From Bombardia bombarda (lineage: Eukaryota > Ascomycota > Sordariomycetes > Sordariales > Lasiosphaeriaceae): 64,000 bases of DNA. Position 1 is the stretch's first letter. Each line of letters starts with the position of its first letter. Under the pieces are notes generated by a model that did no database searches, was not told the DNA's origin, and worked only from the letters and a program-made list of their open reading frames with translations. The position numbers and the translations under genes are program-made. The stretch is taken from assembly GCA_030512295.1 (NCBI GenBank), contig JAULSR010000005.1:1798001-1862000 (forward strand). The letters are read 5' to 3'. Positions 1 to 10,395 of the stretch are shown one piece after another.

Positions 1-3000
1 TCATACGCAAAGAGGTATATGTAAACGAGGCTCCCGAGGTGACGTCCTGCAGCGCTGAGTCGCTTCCTTGACCCCAAGACCAAATCGTGAAGCAAATACG
101 GACAGCGTCTTGAAAGGCGAGCAGAACAGTAAGTCTATCATTTGCCGTAGCACTGCGGGACTGGGGGGCGTCGGAAGCAAAGACGCCCGACACCATATTC
201 CCAAAAAAGCTTTGAGGCTGGTCTGGACTCTTGACAACCTGGGCTCTGGCCTCTTCAGCCAGTAGCCTATCGTGTCCTTTAGCCAAAACCTGCTCAAGGC
301 CATTGAGGAGGGATACTAATGTGGTTTCTGGTCCAACTGCCTCATGCATAGGCGACTGGTCTGTTGCTCTGAAGAGACGCTGGAGACTGCCAAAAGTGCT
401 GCTGATTTGATCGCACAGCGTCCCCACAAGGGGTATCACTACTTGAAATATTGAATCCGAGTAAAGGGGTAGACATTCGGTGAGAAACCCGATCCAGCTG
501 TCCAAGACTGGCCGGCTGCTTGGTGAACTGAGACCCGCAAGGATGCACTTGAGCAGCATCGGAGGAGGAGCCAGTACTAGCGTCGGTTTCTCGCCTGTTA
601 ATGAGAGTCTGAAGCCTTTGACTGGATCCAGACTCGCGGCACGTTTCTCGTTTGTTGGTGAGACAGGGGGCTCGATGGGAAGCATATCGCGAAGCTTCAG
701 GGAGGCAAAAACAACATCGAGAAGTAAGACTTGCACATACGGGTCGGGGCCGGTGAGTGATTGCATCAGCCTCTCTATGAGGGGAATCTCGAGATGCAAC
801 TTCGAAAGGGGTTCCGCGTATGGATTTAGGAGAATCTGATGCAGGACGGTCAGGGCCGAGCGGTAGAGCTGAGTTACCCGCACGTTAAAGTTCTCATCAT
901 CTCCAGTCTTGTCGCAGGCCATACACTGCAGACAGATCTGAAGAAACAGCTCTTGGAATGGTAGATCGTTGTCCGTTCCGGCTTTGATGGTGGTTAGCTT
1001 ACCAACATTTAATAAGTAGGGGCTTCGGGACTGAGACATACTGATTTCAGAAAGGGGTGGGAAATAAGAGGTGGACCTGACAGTCTTCCTTGCAAGGACA
1101 GACCACACGGCGTCCGGTGCCCAACGAAGCACATTGGACAGTGAGCGAATATAGTACAACCCCAGGTCGAGGTCATCGTCCCCTTTAAATTGAGCTGCAT
1201 CGCCAGACTCCGCAGATGGCTGCTGACGGCGTAAAAAGGAGAGCTCTGCAAACTTTGAGACAAAAACATCAAAAAGCCTGGAAAATCTGAGTCAGTATTT
1301 CATATCATGCTGACAGTTCAAACAAAATACTCACTTATCTATCCCGACAAGGCTATTTAGCCAAGTCTTGACAGTCATAAACAACTGTGTTCTTTCGTCT
1401 GTAAGGGCGTCCAGCATTAAAAAGAGAGGCCGGGTGAGCATCACCTCATAATTATCCATTCCTCCAAGACGCGGAGGCGCTTTCAGATCGCCATTGGGCG
1501 TCTTGGGGCCTCGCCGGTCTGCTCCGGAGGGATTGTCCTGCAGAGTATGCGACCATAACACGCAAAAGCTCCGGCCAGGATCCGAAGGGCGCCGTGCAAA
1601 TGTGCCGACGGTATCCTTCTCGAGTATTAAGGAGCAAATAGCAGCTTCGATATCGCGGTTCGAGGGCGTTAAAGCAGTCTGGAGTAGCCAAAGACTACGC
1701 ACCGCCTCTACATGATATTTAGGCTCTGAAGCCGAGAGAAACGACCACGCATGTCGTACTAAAGGGGTAACAAGTTCGGACAGCTCAACGGGCGAGATTC
1801 GACCGGCAGAGTATAGGTGTGTGGATAGAGGTAAAATCGATGAATATGTGGTGAAGGGTATGGCCACTTCAGAGAGACATTGATGAAGAGCGGCTAGGAG
1901 TTGTTTGGTGTTAAGGAAGGATTTGTTGGGCGATTTGGACAGAAGCAGCATGAGAACTCGGCTCTTTACTCCCACTTCTGTATCGGGCTCTTTTCTGCTC
2001 AAACTCTCACAGTTCAAATTGCATGCTTTTTGCAATAAGAGCTCTGCCACATTTTGTGGGGCAAAAGGGGGTGAAGCCATGTCCAGGTTCCCCTGATCAG
2101 TGACATAAAATGCCCTGATCTTCTTGAGCAGCTCAACATTTGGTATGGCCGCTAGAATTTTTGGCTCAATGGGAGGAGCATATCGCCCCTTTGAATTCGT
2201 AGGGAATGCTCGTTCTGGGATAAGCTCAAGCAAACTTGCTGCAATATTGAGCACCTGAGCTGGAATAGACAGGCCAACAGGCTTGTGGGTTATGGCAGGC
2301 CGACCCTTCTCTTTTGCCTCTTCCATCATGCATAAGATAGATAAAACAGTTAATGGAGCGTGAATAGTGATCATCTCCTCTTCTCTGACGTTGAAGTGGG
2401 TTAGTATGAATTTGACAAGGTCGAGCTTCCCGCTGCGATCAGCCATGGAGAGATCCTCTGGACTGACAGCTTGGGCCACGAGAGTCAGTATTTCACTGTA
2501 TATCAAGCCGCTTTCAACGCCGTCGAAGAAGACGCTCGCGCTCCGTAGCACCTCGACGAAATCAGCGTTGTTTTCAGCTTTGGTCTTAAAATCGCGGACA
2601 CTATCCACGACCGGAAGAAACACCTCAGGTACAACCAGGCCGCCAATTTCCCACCTGTCCATCAGAGACAGGCATATGCGGTATGGCCTCGCTCTTTCTG
2701 ACGGATTGCTCTCGGCACTTGACTTTATCATGCCAAGCAGTGCCCGGGTCAGAGGCTGGAGACCAAACTCCTCGAAGTAGCTTGTTCTCGAGGTAAAGAA
2801 ACCTTGTGTGTGACCTGACAAGGAACTGGGAGACTCCAAGCCGCCATCAGTCTCGTGTGATGCTGCCGGCTCAGGCCCAAGAAGCCAGGTCCATAGTCGC
2901 CTATTGAGGCTCATATCTCGCCGAATTGTTACGCCCACGGCGGCCCTTAGGAGGAGCTCAAGGTCGCCAGCCTTGGCCATGGCCTGAAGAACCTTGCAAT

Positions 3001-4121
3001 GTAGTGGAAGATGAGTGACTAGCAAATCCAGATACCCACGCTGGATGAGGAGCTGATCGTCGGCTAGGCCGGCGGCAAAGCAACGTATTAGCAAACCCGG
3101 CTCTGGTGAAGTGACCAGCTGAGATAGCTTGGTAAACACCTCTGCCTCAGTGCCATTCCGCACCTCGGCAGCCTTTTGCGCTTCGGGATGCGGCCCCTGG
3201 CCCAGCTCTGGGAGAGCGCGCGTGAGGTAGGCGAGCGCGCCAGTTCTTCTGCTATGACCTGTGATGGATGCCAGGAAAAAGCACTGCCAGAAAAAGTCGT
3301 CGCCAGATGAGTGGGTTGGCGTAATCTCCTGGCTCCCAGGGGCGCGAATCACAGCCTTGAAGCGCTCCATAAGCTTGAGGGTGCGGTCGAAGTCTTCACT
3401 GGTTTCCTCCTCGAGGCCTGGCAGGAGGGCGAGCACGAGAGATTTCATGGCTGGGCGCAATGATCGCGGGTTGACTTGCAAGAAGTGGCGCTCAAGGAGG
3501 TCGAGGAAAGGAGACCTCACCGAGAGCGAGGCGAAGGAGAGAACCGAGGCAAGACCAGGAAGGTACAGAGGCAGATCCCTCGACAGCCCGTCCTTCCCAA
3601 TGACGGAGAAGACATAATTATAGACCTCGAGGGCCCTTTGGTGGACTCCTGACGGCAACGAGGGATTCAAACACTGCGACAGGCGCTTTGCGACAGTTGG
3701 TTTGGCGGGGATGGTGGTGATGGTCGAGGGTCGCGCTTGGAGGGCCTAACACGGGCAAAGAATCAGAAAGGTTGTCGCAAGCAGCAGGTGCTGGCAGAGG
3801 TTGGCAGGGGGTGGTTCCCACCTTGAGGAGGCGATTCAGAAACGAGATGTAGTCGGCCCATTCCTGGAGGGTGGTGTCGAAGAGCGAGAGGGCCCTGTCG
3901 ACGCCCGAGGCATACTTGCGATAGTGTTTGTCCTTGGGCGGCGCATCTTCTGTGGTGGGCATTGGGATCAGCAACACCGTACACATGCGGGTATGCTACC
4001 AACAGGTCAAGACAGCAGAAAACATACCGCTTCCCAGCTGGTTCCTCCACTGCCTAGGGACCGGAGACTCGCGACCAGAGCTCTCGGGTGAGACGGAGCG
4101 GCGGCCTGGCTCAAGGGCCAT
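1..4121 (-). CDS. DOP1: Dopey family protein DOP1, N-terminal part (3' end beyond window)
   Basis: Dopey proteins are large peripheral proteins that work with the Mon2 Arf-GEF-like protein in endosome-Golgi trafficking and affect fungal cell morphology (dopA in Aspergillus). The model has four exons on the minus strand: 4121-4028, 3949-3822, 3745-1335 and 1277-1 (open at the edge). Together they give 1,303 codons without a stop. The start gives MALEPGRRSVSPESS, a typical Sordariomycete beginning. The conserved Dopey N-terminal block (DKHYRKYASGVDRALSLFD, then EWADYISFLNRLLK) lies in exon 2 and continues in exon 3 with VYNYVFSVIGKDGLSRDLPL. Introns are 78, 76 and 57 nt with GTATGT, GTGGGA and GTGAGT donors, and each preserves the frame. 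A downstream Met at 3962 is in frame only if intron 1 is retained, so the upstream start is preferred. The gene is divergent from MON1. Family assignment is firm; the C-terminal leucine-zipper-like part is not visible. Confidence 0.93.
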
Positions 4122-4885
4122 GGTTCGGGTTGCGGCGGCGGCGATGGCGACAGCAACGTGCTTGGTCCAAAGGATTCGAGACGAGGAGATCCCCTGGTGC
4201 AGATGCGTCGCTCGGGTTCATTGCCGGCTCGGTTCGTCGTCGTTTCGTTGCTGTCGGCCGACCGATGACGACTCGTCGTGCGCGGCGAGCTATAATTGAA
4301 GAGGCTACCTACAGGCTACGTGGTACAGTAGCGCCGCTGCTGTCAGTGAATCTACCCGGATGCCTGCCTGCCGCTGTAGTTTACCAACAAACACAGCTGG
4401 AATCCGCTGTGGCACGAGCCAGCTTGGTGTGGAGGGGTTCGCTGGAGGTCCCCGAGCTATGATTGGTCTCCTGTCTCCTTGAACAGTGGGTGCCATTCCG
4501 TACATGTAGTGTAATGTACCTTGCGGGTGGTGTCCCGCCTGACAGGGCCCTGGAGCGGGACACCAGGGCGACCTAGCCAGACCCCGATTCCGGTTAGCAG
4601 CACCGTGCAGGGCACCCGACTAAGGTGACGCTATCGTCATGCACCATTGGATGCATTATCAGCACTTCTACCAGGTATATTCGTAGCCATCGCTCAACGA
4701 CAGACGATCGCGATAACTCTGCCATCTCCGGCAACAACCACGCTTGGGACAGGCCCCTTTCACGACGGATGGAAACACGACAGACCAGACGATAGCGGAG
4801 GAGGTTAGACTACAATCACGATCAGATACTGGCGAATATCAGACGGCCAAGAAACAATGCGCAATTCGCGACTGTCGTTGTCACA
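4122..4885. promoter_or_regulatory. Shared divergent promoter region of DOP1 and MON1
   Basis: This 764-bp gap separates the start codons of two divergently transcribed genes. I see no convincing reading frame in it; the small open frames overlap on both strands and look like nothing known. It must hold both promoters and both 5' UTRs. No clear TATA box was found. Confidence 0.6.
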
Positions 4886-6847
4886 ATGGCCCAGGTCACA
4901 GAAGCCGCAAGCAACAACAGCACGGATAGCATCAAGAGCAACAGAATGAACGATGGCGACAGCCCGCCTTCCCTCTCAGGCTCCGACCTGTTACCGCCTC
5001 CCCCTTTACCCCCTCGTCGAATCGTCTCATCAGGAGGAGGAGGAGGAGGAGGAGGAGGAGGAGAGGCGCATCTGCAGGTAGCGCCAGCACAGTCGAAGCC
5101 TACAACGGCCGTCACCTCAATTGACATCTCTACCCTCTCTTTCCCCGACGGGTCGCGCGGCACGTTTTCCACCAGCGGCGGCGGGAGCGGCAGTGGGAGC
5201 GGACATGGCACGCCGCCGAACCACCGTGTGAGCAGCGACCTGGCCGCCGACTCGATGAGCGTCATGAGCTTTGCCGCCACCTTGCGCCCCCCAGGTGATC
5301 TCGCAAGTCTCATCACGGGCGAGTTTAATAGAAAAAGCCCCGCCTGGATGCTTCTGCGGTCCCAGTCGGCCAGTGTCCCGCCCTTCCAGGGCGTCCGGCT
5401 CGACAGGGTGAACGGGCTGGCCGGCTTCGAACGGGAGTTTGATGACATTCCCGAGCCGGCTGCCCAGGGCGCCGCCAACGACGACGGCGTAAGAGTGGCG
5501 CTCTGGAAGTCCAAAATGAAGCATTACATGATCTTGTCCTCTGCCGGTAAACCCATATATAGCCGCCACGGTGACCTGGGCCTCATCAACTCGTCCATGG
5601 GCGTTGTACAGACTATCATCTCCTTCTACGAGGGGGCCAAGGACCCCCTTCTCGGCTTCACAGCTGGCGACGCCCGCTTTGTCATCGCCACCGAGGGACC
5701 CCTATACTTTGTAGCCATCAGCAGACTGGGCGAGAGCGATAGCCAGCTCAGGAGCCAGCTAGACGCCTTGTACATGCAAATCTTGTCCACATTGACCCTG
5801 CCTACACTAAAGAACATATTTATCCACCGCCCGTCGACCGATCTCCGGAAGCCGCTGGAAGGCACCGAGTCCCTCCTGTCGTCCCTAGCCGACAGCTTCA
5901 CGATGGGGTCCCCCTCCGCCCTCCTTGGCGCATTAGAATGCCTGAGACTGCGCAAGTCGCAGCGGCACTCGATCAACAATGCCTTTCTGAAAATGCGAAG
6001 CGACAAGCTGCTATACGGACTCATAGTCGCCGGCGGCAAGCTCGTCAGCGTCATCAGACCGCGCAAACACTCGCTCCACCCCAGCGACCTCCAGCTCATC
6101 TTCAACATGCTCTTCGAGTCAGGCGGGATCAAGTCGGGCGGCGGCGAGAACTGGATCCCCCTCTGTCTCCCCGCCTTCAACAACAGCGGCTATCTATACA
6201 TGTACGTAAGCTTCTTCGACACCGACAACCCCGAAAATCCCTCCTCAACCGAGCCTCCACCACCACCACCACCCATCCAAGAACAACCACCACCCCCGGG
6301 CTCCCTCGACGACAACGACGACCAAATAGCCATCATCCTCATCAGCCCCGACAAGGAAAGCTTCTACGACCTCAAAGACATGCGCGACAAGGTCGCCCAG
6401 CAGCTCACCAAGACCGGCAGCCTGGCCATCATCCACGCCGCCGCCAAGCTCGGCCGCCCCCAGGTCTCGTCCATCGCCCCCGGCGCCCAAATCAGCCACT
6501 TCCTCTACAAGTCGCGCGCCAACGTGCAGTTCTGCATGCCCTCGCTCGAGCCCGCCTTTGGCGGTGGCGGGCACGGACCTGAGAAGCTCGTGGCGAGGAG
6601 GAAGCTCATGTCGCTCTACCACCAGCTGCACGCGTCCATGCACGCCCGGCACTCGCATCTTAAAGTGCTGCACTGCGTGGGCGAGGACGCGGCGAGTCTG
6701 GCGTGGATCACGCCTGTGTTTGAGTTCTACTGCGTCGCGGGGCCGAACATATCCCGGGCCGTCATGACGCAGGGGGCGAACAAGATTATACAGTGGGCAA
6801 AGAGGGAAGAGGAGCGGTTGTTTATTATTGGGGGCGGCGTGTTTTGA
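4886..6847 (+). CDS. MON1: Vacuolar fusion protein MON1
   Basis: Mon1 forms a heterodimer with Ccz1 that is the guanine nucleotide exchange factor for Ypt7/Rab7 on late endosomes, vacuoles and autophagosomes. It is a single uninterrupted frame of 653 aa. Residues 1 to about 150 are low-complexity: a poly-Gly run from GGA codons at about 5032-5062, then Ser/Gly-rich sequence. The conserved longin-type domains begin near residue 205 with WKSKMKHYMILSSAGKPIYS and the GDLGLINSSMGVVQTIISFY block, followed by GFTAGDARFVIATEGPLYFV. A second low-complexity insert (proline from CCA/CCC codons, about 6255-6300) splits the second and third domains. The C-terminus (VLHCVGEDAASLAW, FEFYCVAGPNISR) is also typical. 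The start is the first Met of the frame. The length matches filamentous fungal Mon1. Confidence 0.95.
   Translation: MAQVTEAASNNSTDSIKSNRMNDGDSPPSLSGSDLLPPPPLPPRRIVSSGGGGGGGGGGEAHLQVAPAQSKPTTAVTSIDISTLSFPDGSRGTFSTSGGGSGSGSGHGTPPNHRVSSDLAADSMSVMSFAATLRPPGDLASLITGEFNRKSPAWMLLRSQSASVPPFQGVRLDRVNGLAGFEREFDDIPEPAAQGAANDDGVRVALWKSKMKHYMILSSAGKPIYSRHGDLGLINSSMGVVQTIISFYEGAKDPLLGFTAGDARFVIATEGPLYFVAISRLGESDSQLRSQLDALYMQILSTLTLPTLKNIFIHRPSTDLRKPLEGTESLLSSLADSFTMGSPSALLGALECLRLRKSQRHSINNAFLKMRSDKLLYGLIVAGGKLVSVIRPRKHSLHPSDLQLIFNMLFESGGIKSGGGENWIPLCLPAFNNSGYLYMYVSFFDTDNPENPSSTEPPPPPPPIQEQPPPPGSLDDNDDQIAIILISPDKESFYDLKDMRDKVAQQLTKTGSLAIIHAAAKLGRPQVSSIAPGAQISHFLYKSRANVQFCMPSLEPAFGGGGHGPEKLVARRKLMSLYHQLHASMHARHSHLKVLHCVGEDAASLAWITPVFEFYCVAGPNISRAVMTQGANKIIQWAKREEERLFIIGGGVF
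5032..5063 (+). repeat. GGA trinucleotide run encoding poly-Gly in MON1
   Basis: An uninterrupted (GGA)n microsatellite lies in frame within the disordered N-terminal part of MON1. It encodes about ten consecutive glycines, so length change here would alter only a linker. Confidence 0.85.
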
Positions 6848-7225
6848 AAAACAAAAGCGAGCGAACTACAAGGCTATTCTATCTATCTGAAGGTGGGGGG
6901 ATTAAACAAGAGAGAAAGTTATGCTGTCTAGCTGTCTAGCTGGTACCAATTTGTTGGGAAGCTACCTAGGTAGCAGTGAGTGTGTTGTTGGGCTTGTTAT
7001 AAATAGTTTGTATCGCTGGCCGCTGGTGTTTGTTTTAGAGAACGTGTCAAAGATATCCATCACACTCCAAAACATAAAACTCAGATCAAAAACGCTGTCA
7101 TCGCAGACATTCACCCCCTCCTCTCACCCCTGATCACCCCTTTCAGACGGTCTCCACCTCCCCCTTTTCTCCTTTTTTTCTCCCCTTTTCCCCTTTCTAC
7201 CTTTCCTTTCCCAGTCTATATCTGC
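6848..7225. other. Convergent 3' flank between MON1 and an orphan gene
   Basis: No gene is seen. The gap contains a perfect 14-bp palindrome at 6961-6974 (GCTACCTAGGTAGC) and a strongly pyrimidine-rich stretch at about 7105-7213. Both flanking genes end here, so it should hold their 3' UTRs. Confidence 0.6.
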
Positions 7226-9535
7226 TCACGATGACAGAGGACCGCCTCCCCCATCCAAGTCCCAACCCACTCTTTCGATATCCTTCCACCACGCCTCACT
7301 CACAAGCGGCGCGTCATCCACCGCTATCGACACAGCCGGTGCCTGAGACGGTATTCTTTCCCTCTTTATCACCTCCGGCTCCTTTCCCTTCCCCTTTCCA
7401 TTTCCATTTCCCTCCTCAACCATCCCAACCGCCGAGTCCGAGTCCGAGTCCGAGTCCATCGACGGGATCCGTTCCAACCGCCCGTCGCTCGCCGGCACCG
7501 TCGCCGAATCCCTGCGTGCCGTTATCACCGCCGCCGCCGCCGCCGCCTTCGAACTAGTCGAGCCAGACACAGACAGCCCGCTCACCCCCGAGTCATCGGC
7601 ACGGGCAGATATCAACTCTCCCCCGCTCACGCCCCCGCGGACACAGCCCGCGAGGTTAGCGCGGCTGGGCCGCAGGCTGAGGACGAGCCGCGGCAGGGAA
7701 AGCCAGTCGGAGTCGCCAAAGAGCGGCTGGTTTCGCGGCGGCGACGGCAGATTAAAGGGGTTCCACGACGCGCGCTGCGAGGCAGCAGACGACGACTCGA
7801 CGCTGGCCTTGCGTTGCCGCCTCGACGACCGCGGCCGCCAGCGCGACGAGCTGAAGCGCTCGGGGATGGTGGGCGGCCCGTACGCGTCGGCGATTGGATG
7901 TCGGCTGGTATGGTGTACGACCCGGTGGTCATTGCGGGTGTGGTCGTTCCGGAGGTGGCGCGTGACGGCCGGAGGGGGGTTGTTTCCTGTTTGGCAGGCC
8001 GCTCTCGGATTGTTTTCGTTGTGCATGGCCACCGGAGGAGGAGGAGGAGGAGGATAGGAGCTTGCCTTCTCGTAGGCGTTCCTCAAGATGGGCTCTTTGA
8101 AGACGAGGGGTCGAGATCCTCCATCAGGGACTGTCGGGTTGCGCTGCCATCTTTGTTTTGCGTACGCATCTTCTTCATCTCCCCTTATTCCTCCTGGTCC
8201 CAGAGGGGGGAATCCCCCTCGAGCCCCAAGAGCCATGAAGGGGGGCGGGACTTGGCAGGAGGGTCCTGCTTCGGCATCGTGTTGTTGGTATTGGGGTCGC
8301 TTCTCTCGGGGAAGCACAGGAATGGTGATGCCATCGTTTCTGTCTATGTTCCGGTCGTAGCCAGCGTCAGCCTGACCTCTCTGTTCTCGAGACGAGCTGG
8401 GCACCCAGTCTGCGTCCTCGAACGTCTGCTCGTGCTGATAATGGGAGGCATGTGCTCTGGGGTGCCGTTCTCCATATGGGTTTGGGGTTGGATAACTGCT
8501 GGCTAGTGTTGCCTTCCTATTTGCAACAACTCCCTGGCGTGTCTTCAGCCTTGGCTCCTCGTGGACATATTCCCGACCCCGGTACTCTGCTAAACGACCG
8601 TTTCCATTTGATGGTCGTGGTGGTTGCATCTGCAGTGCCCCACGAGGGGCGTGCAAGTGCCCATCCGCTTGCGTCTTGTCGAGAACAGGGTCGGACTCTG
8701 ACTCGGATTCTGGCTCTAAGGGTATTTCTGAGGCCGACTCAGAGTTTGACTCCAGGTACGCCGGCTGAGGAACTGCCAGATTCCGCGGCGGCCGATGGTT
8801 CGCATGCTTTTGGGATGCGTGACGAGGATTCGTTGATGGGTATGGGGCTGCATGACTATTAATCCCGTCGTGCCCCTCGCTACTTCCGTCCATCATCATG
8901 CTTTGCTGCAGTAGTGGCATTGGCAGCGGGTGTTGCTGCTGCTGCTGCTGCTGTATCTGGGCAGTAGAGTCGTTATTGTGTGACGAAAGGCCAAGTTTGC
9001 GCTTCAACCGCTTACAGAGTGTCCGTCCGAGTCCATTTTGGCTTCTGCTGTTGCCCTCCTTCTTGGACTTGGCCTTCTGCTTCCTTGGCCTGATATTGTA
9101 CTTCTTGAGGATGCGATCCATCCACGTTTGGCCCTTGCCGTTCACGCTGCCCTTCTCGTTCTCTTGTCCGCCTCCATTCAACTCGGGCTCCTTGGAAGCG
9201 TCCCACTGGCCATGGCTGTTGCTGTGGTAGTTATCCGCTGCTGCACCAGAAGGCACGACCGTCTTTGTGCGCATGTCGCTGTTGAATTGAGTTGACTGCG
9301 GCGGTGGCATGTGCCATTTTGCTTCGTCATACTCGTTGGTTTGTACCTCAGGGGACTGCCTCTCGAAGGAAATCCTGTTCAGTCCCAGATGTAGCGTTTG
9401 TTTAGGGTACGACATCAGAATCCTATCCTCGGGTTTCGTCTTCGTCTTTGTCTTCGGCCTCGTCCCCGTGGTTTGTGGCATCGCCATTGGATCTCGGGGT
9501 CCGAGCTGTTGGTTTTGGGGAGGTAGACAATCCAT
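7226..9535 (-). CDS. Orphan low-complexity (disordered) protein, 769 aa
   Basis: I do not recognise this protein. It is a single open frame of 769 codons. The sequence is rich in Pro, Ser, Arg, Gln, Asn and His, with many homopolymeric stretches: KTKTKTK near the start, an eight-residue Gln run (GCT codons on the plus strand at about 8934-8951), poly-Pro near residue 495, poly-Ala near 660, and DSDSDSDS near 705. A basic segment near residue 140 (KYNIRPRKQKAKSKKEG) could be a nuclear localisation signal. The C-terminus is more ordered, with Trp and hydrophobic residues (EAWWKDIERVGWDLDGGGG), and may be the conserved functional part. No membrane segment or signal peptide is visible. The absence of stops over 2.3 kb and consistent codon use support a real gene. 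The start is the first Met; an upstream exon cannot be excluded. Confidence 0.7.
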   Translation of the reverse strand: MDCLPPQNQQLGPRDPMAMPQTTGTRPKTKTKTKPEDRILMSYPKQTLHLGLNRISFERQSPEVQTNEYDEAKWHMPPPQSTQFNSDMRTKTVVPSGAAADNYHSNSHGQWDASKEPELNGGGQENEKGSVNGKGQTWMDRILKKYNIRPRKQKAKSKKEGNSRSQNGLGRTLCKRLKRKLGLSSHNNDSTAQIQQQQQQQHPLPMPLLQQSMMMDGSSEGHDGINSHAAPYPSTNPRHASQKHANHRPPRNLAVPQPAYLESNSESASEIPLEPESESESDPVLDKTQADGHLHAPRGALQMQPPRPSNGNGRLAEYRGREYVHEEPRLKTRQGVVANRKATLASSYPTPNPYGERHPRAHASHYQHEQTFEDADWVPSSSREQRGQADAGYDRNIDRNDGITIPVLPREKRPQYQQHDAEAGPSCQVPPPFMALGARGGFPPLGPGGIRGDEEDAYAKQRWQRNPTVPDGGSRPLVFKEPILRNAYEKASSYPPPPPPPVAMHNENNPRAACQTGNNPPPAVTRHLRNDHTRNDHRVVHHTSRHPIADAYGPPTIPERFSSSRWRPRSSRRQRKASVESSSAASQRASWNPFNLPSPPRNQPLFGDSDWLSLPRLVLSLRPSRANLAGCVRGGVSGGELISARADDSGVSGLSVSGSTSSKAAAAAAVITARRDSATVPASDGRLERIPSMDSDSDSDSAVGMVEEGNGNGKGKGKEPEVIKRERIPSQAPAVSIAVDDAPLVSEAWWKDIERVGWDLDGGGGPLSS

Positions 9536-10395
9536 GTCTGAACAATATTCTGAACAAGAGGAGATCTAGCAAGGGGTACTTTTTGGCTCGAGGCACAAGG
9601 TGGCGGACTTCAGCAAGCAATCCTCTGCGACGCTGCTTCTCTGGTAGACGCTCGCAGAAGATAGATGGAATTTAGGGGAGTAAAGATGCCCGAGGAGTGG
9701 ATGAAGGCCGGTCCATGTGCTTGTAGGTGTTGTACGGAGGAGGTGTGGAGGTGAGCAGATGTCGGCAGGAAATCATTCGACCGGTCAATCAATATATAAT
9801 TGCAAGCGAAAGCTCTTTCTCCGAAAGTTAAGTTTTGGTTCATTGGGAAGTCACACTGCACACTAGAATTTCCTCGCCCTCAAGTTAAGGTTCCAGCAAC
9901 GAAAGTTTTGCCAGCCTTCAAAGTCAGTAGCACACCGATACTTTGCTGTATTCATCACGGGCGTTCACCTTGAACTAATGTCTAAGTTAAAAACCGGCAA
10001 CCATTTTCTCAGCTATCTATGCTGATTCCACAACCAGACGCAGCTGAAAACCGCCCGTCATTGAACCTTGGATAACGATATCAAACTCTATCAATGACTG
10101 GAGGGTATCAACATGACTGAGAGCAAGTTACTGTAGTCATTTGATGATACTCCCTGAGCGCCCTCTCCTCATATCACCAACCAATACACCCAATTCAGAC
10201 CAATTCAAATTCCATTCCCCCCTTTCCATATCCTTAAAGGGTTAAAACGTTGCAAGCGCTGATACCAAACGTTCCTCCAAGAGACTGACTGTATCAAAAC
10301 CCAAAGCCGAACATTGAGATAGCCAGGAAAGAAACCCACACCACCCCCCACAATTCAATGCTGAATCTATACAGCTTAGTTCACCAAATTCCCCA
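9536..10395. other. Intergenic gap between two minus-strand orphan genes
   Basis: This is the promoter side of the 7226-9535 gene and the 3' flank of the 10396-13721 gene. No additional gene or structured element was recognised. Confidence 0.55.
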
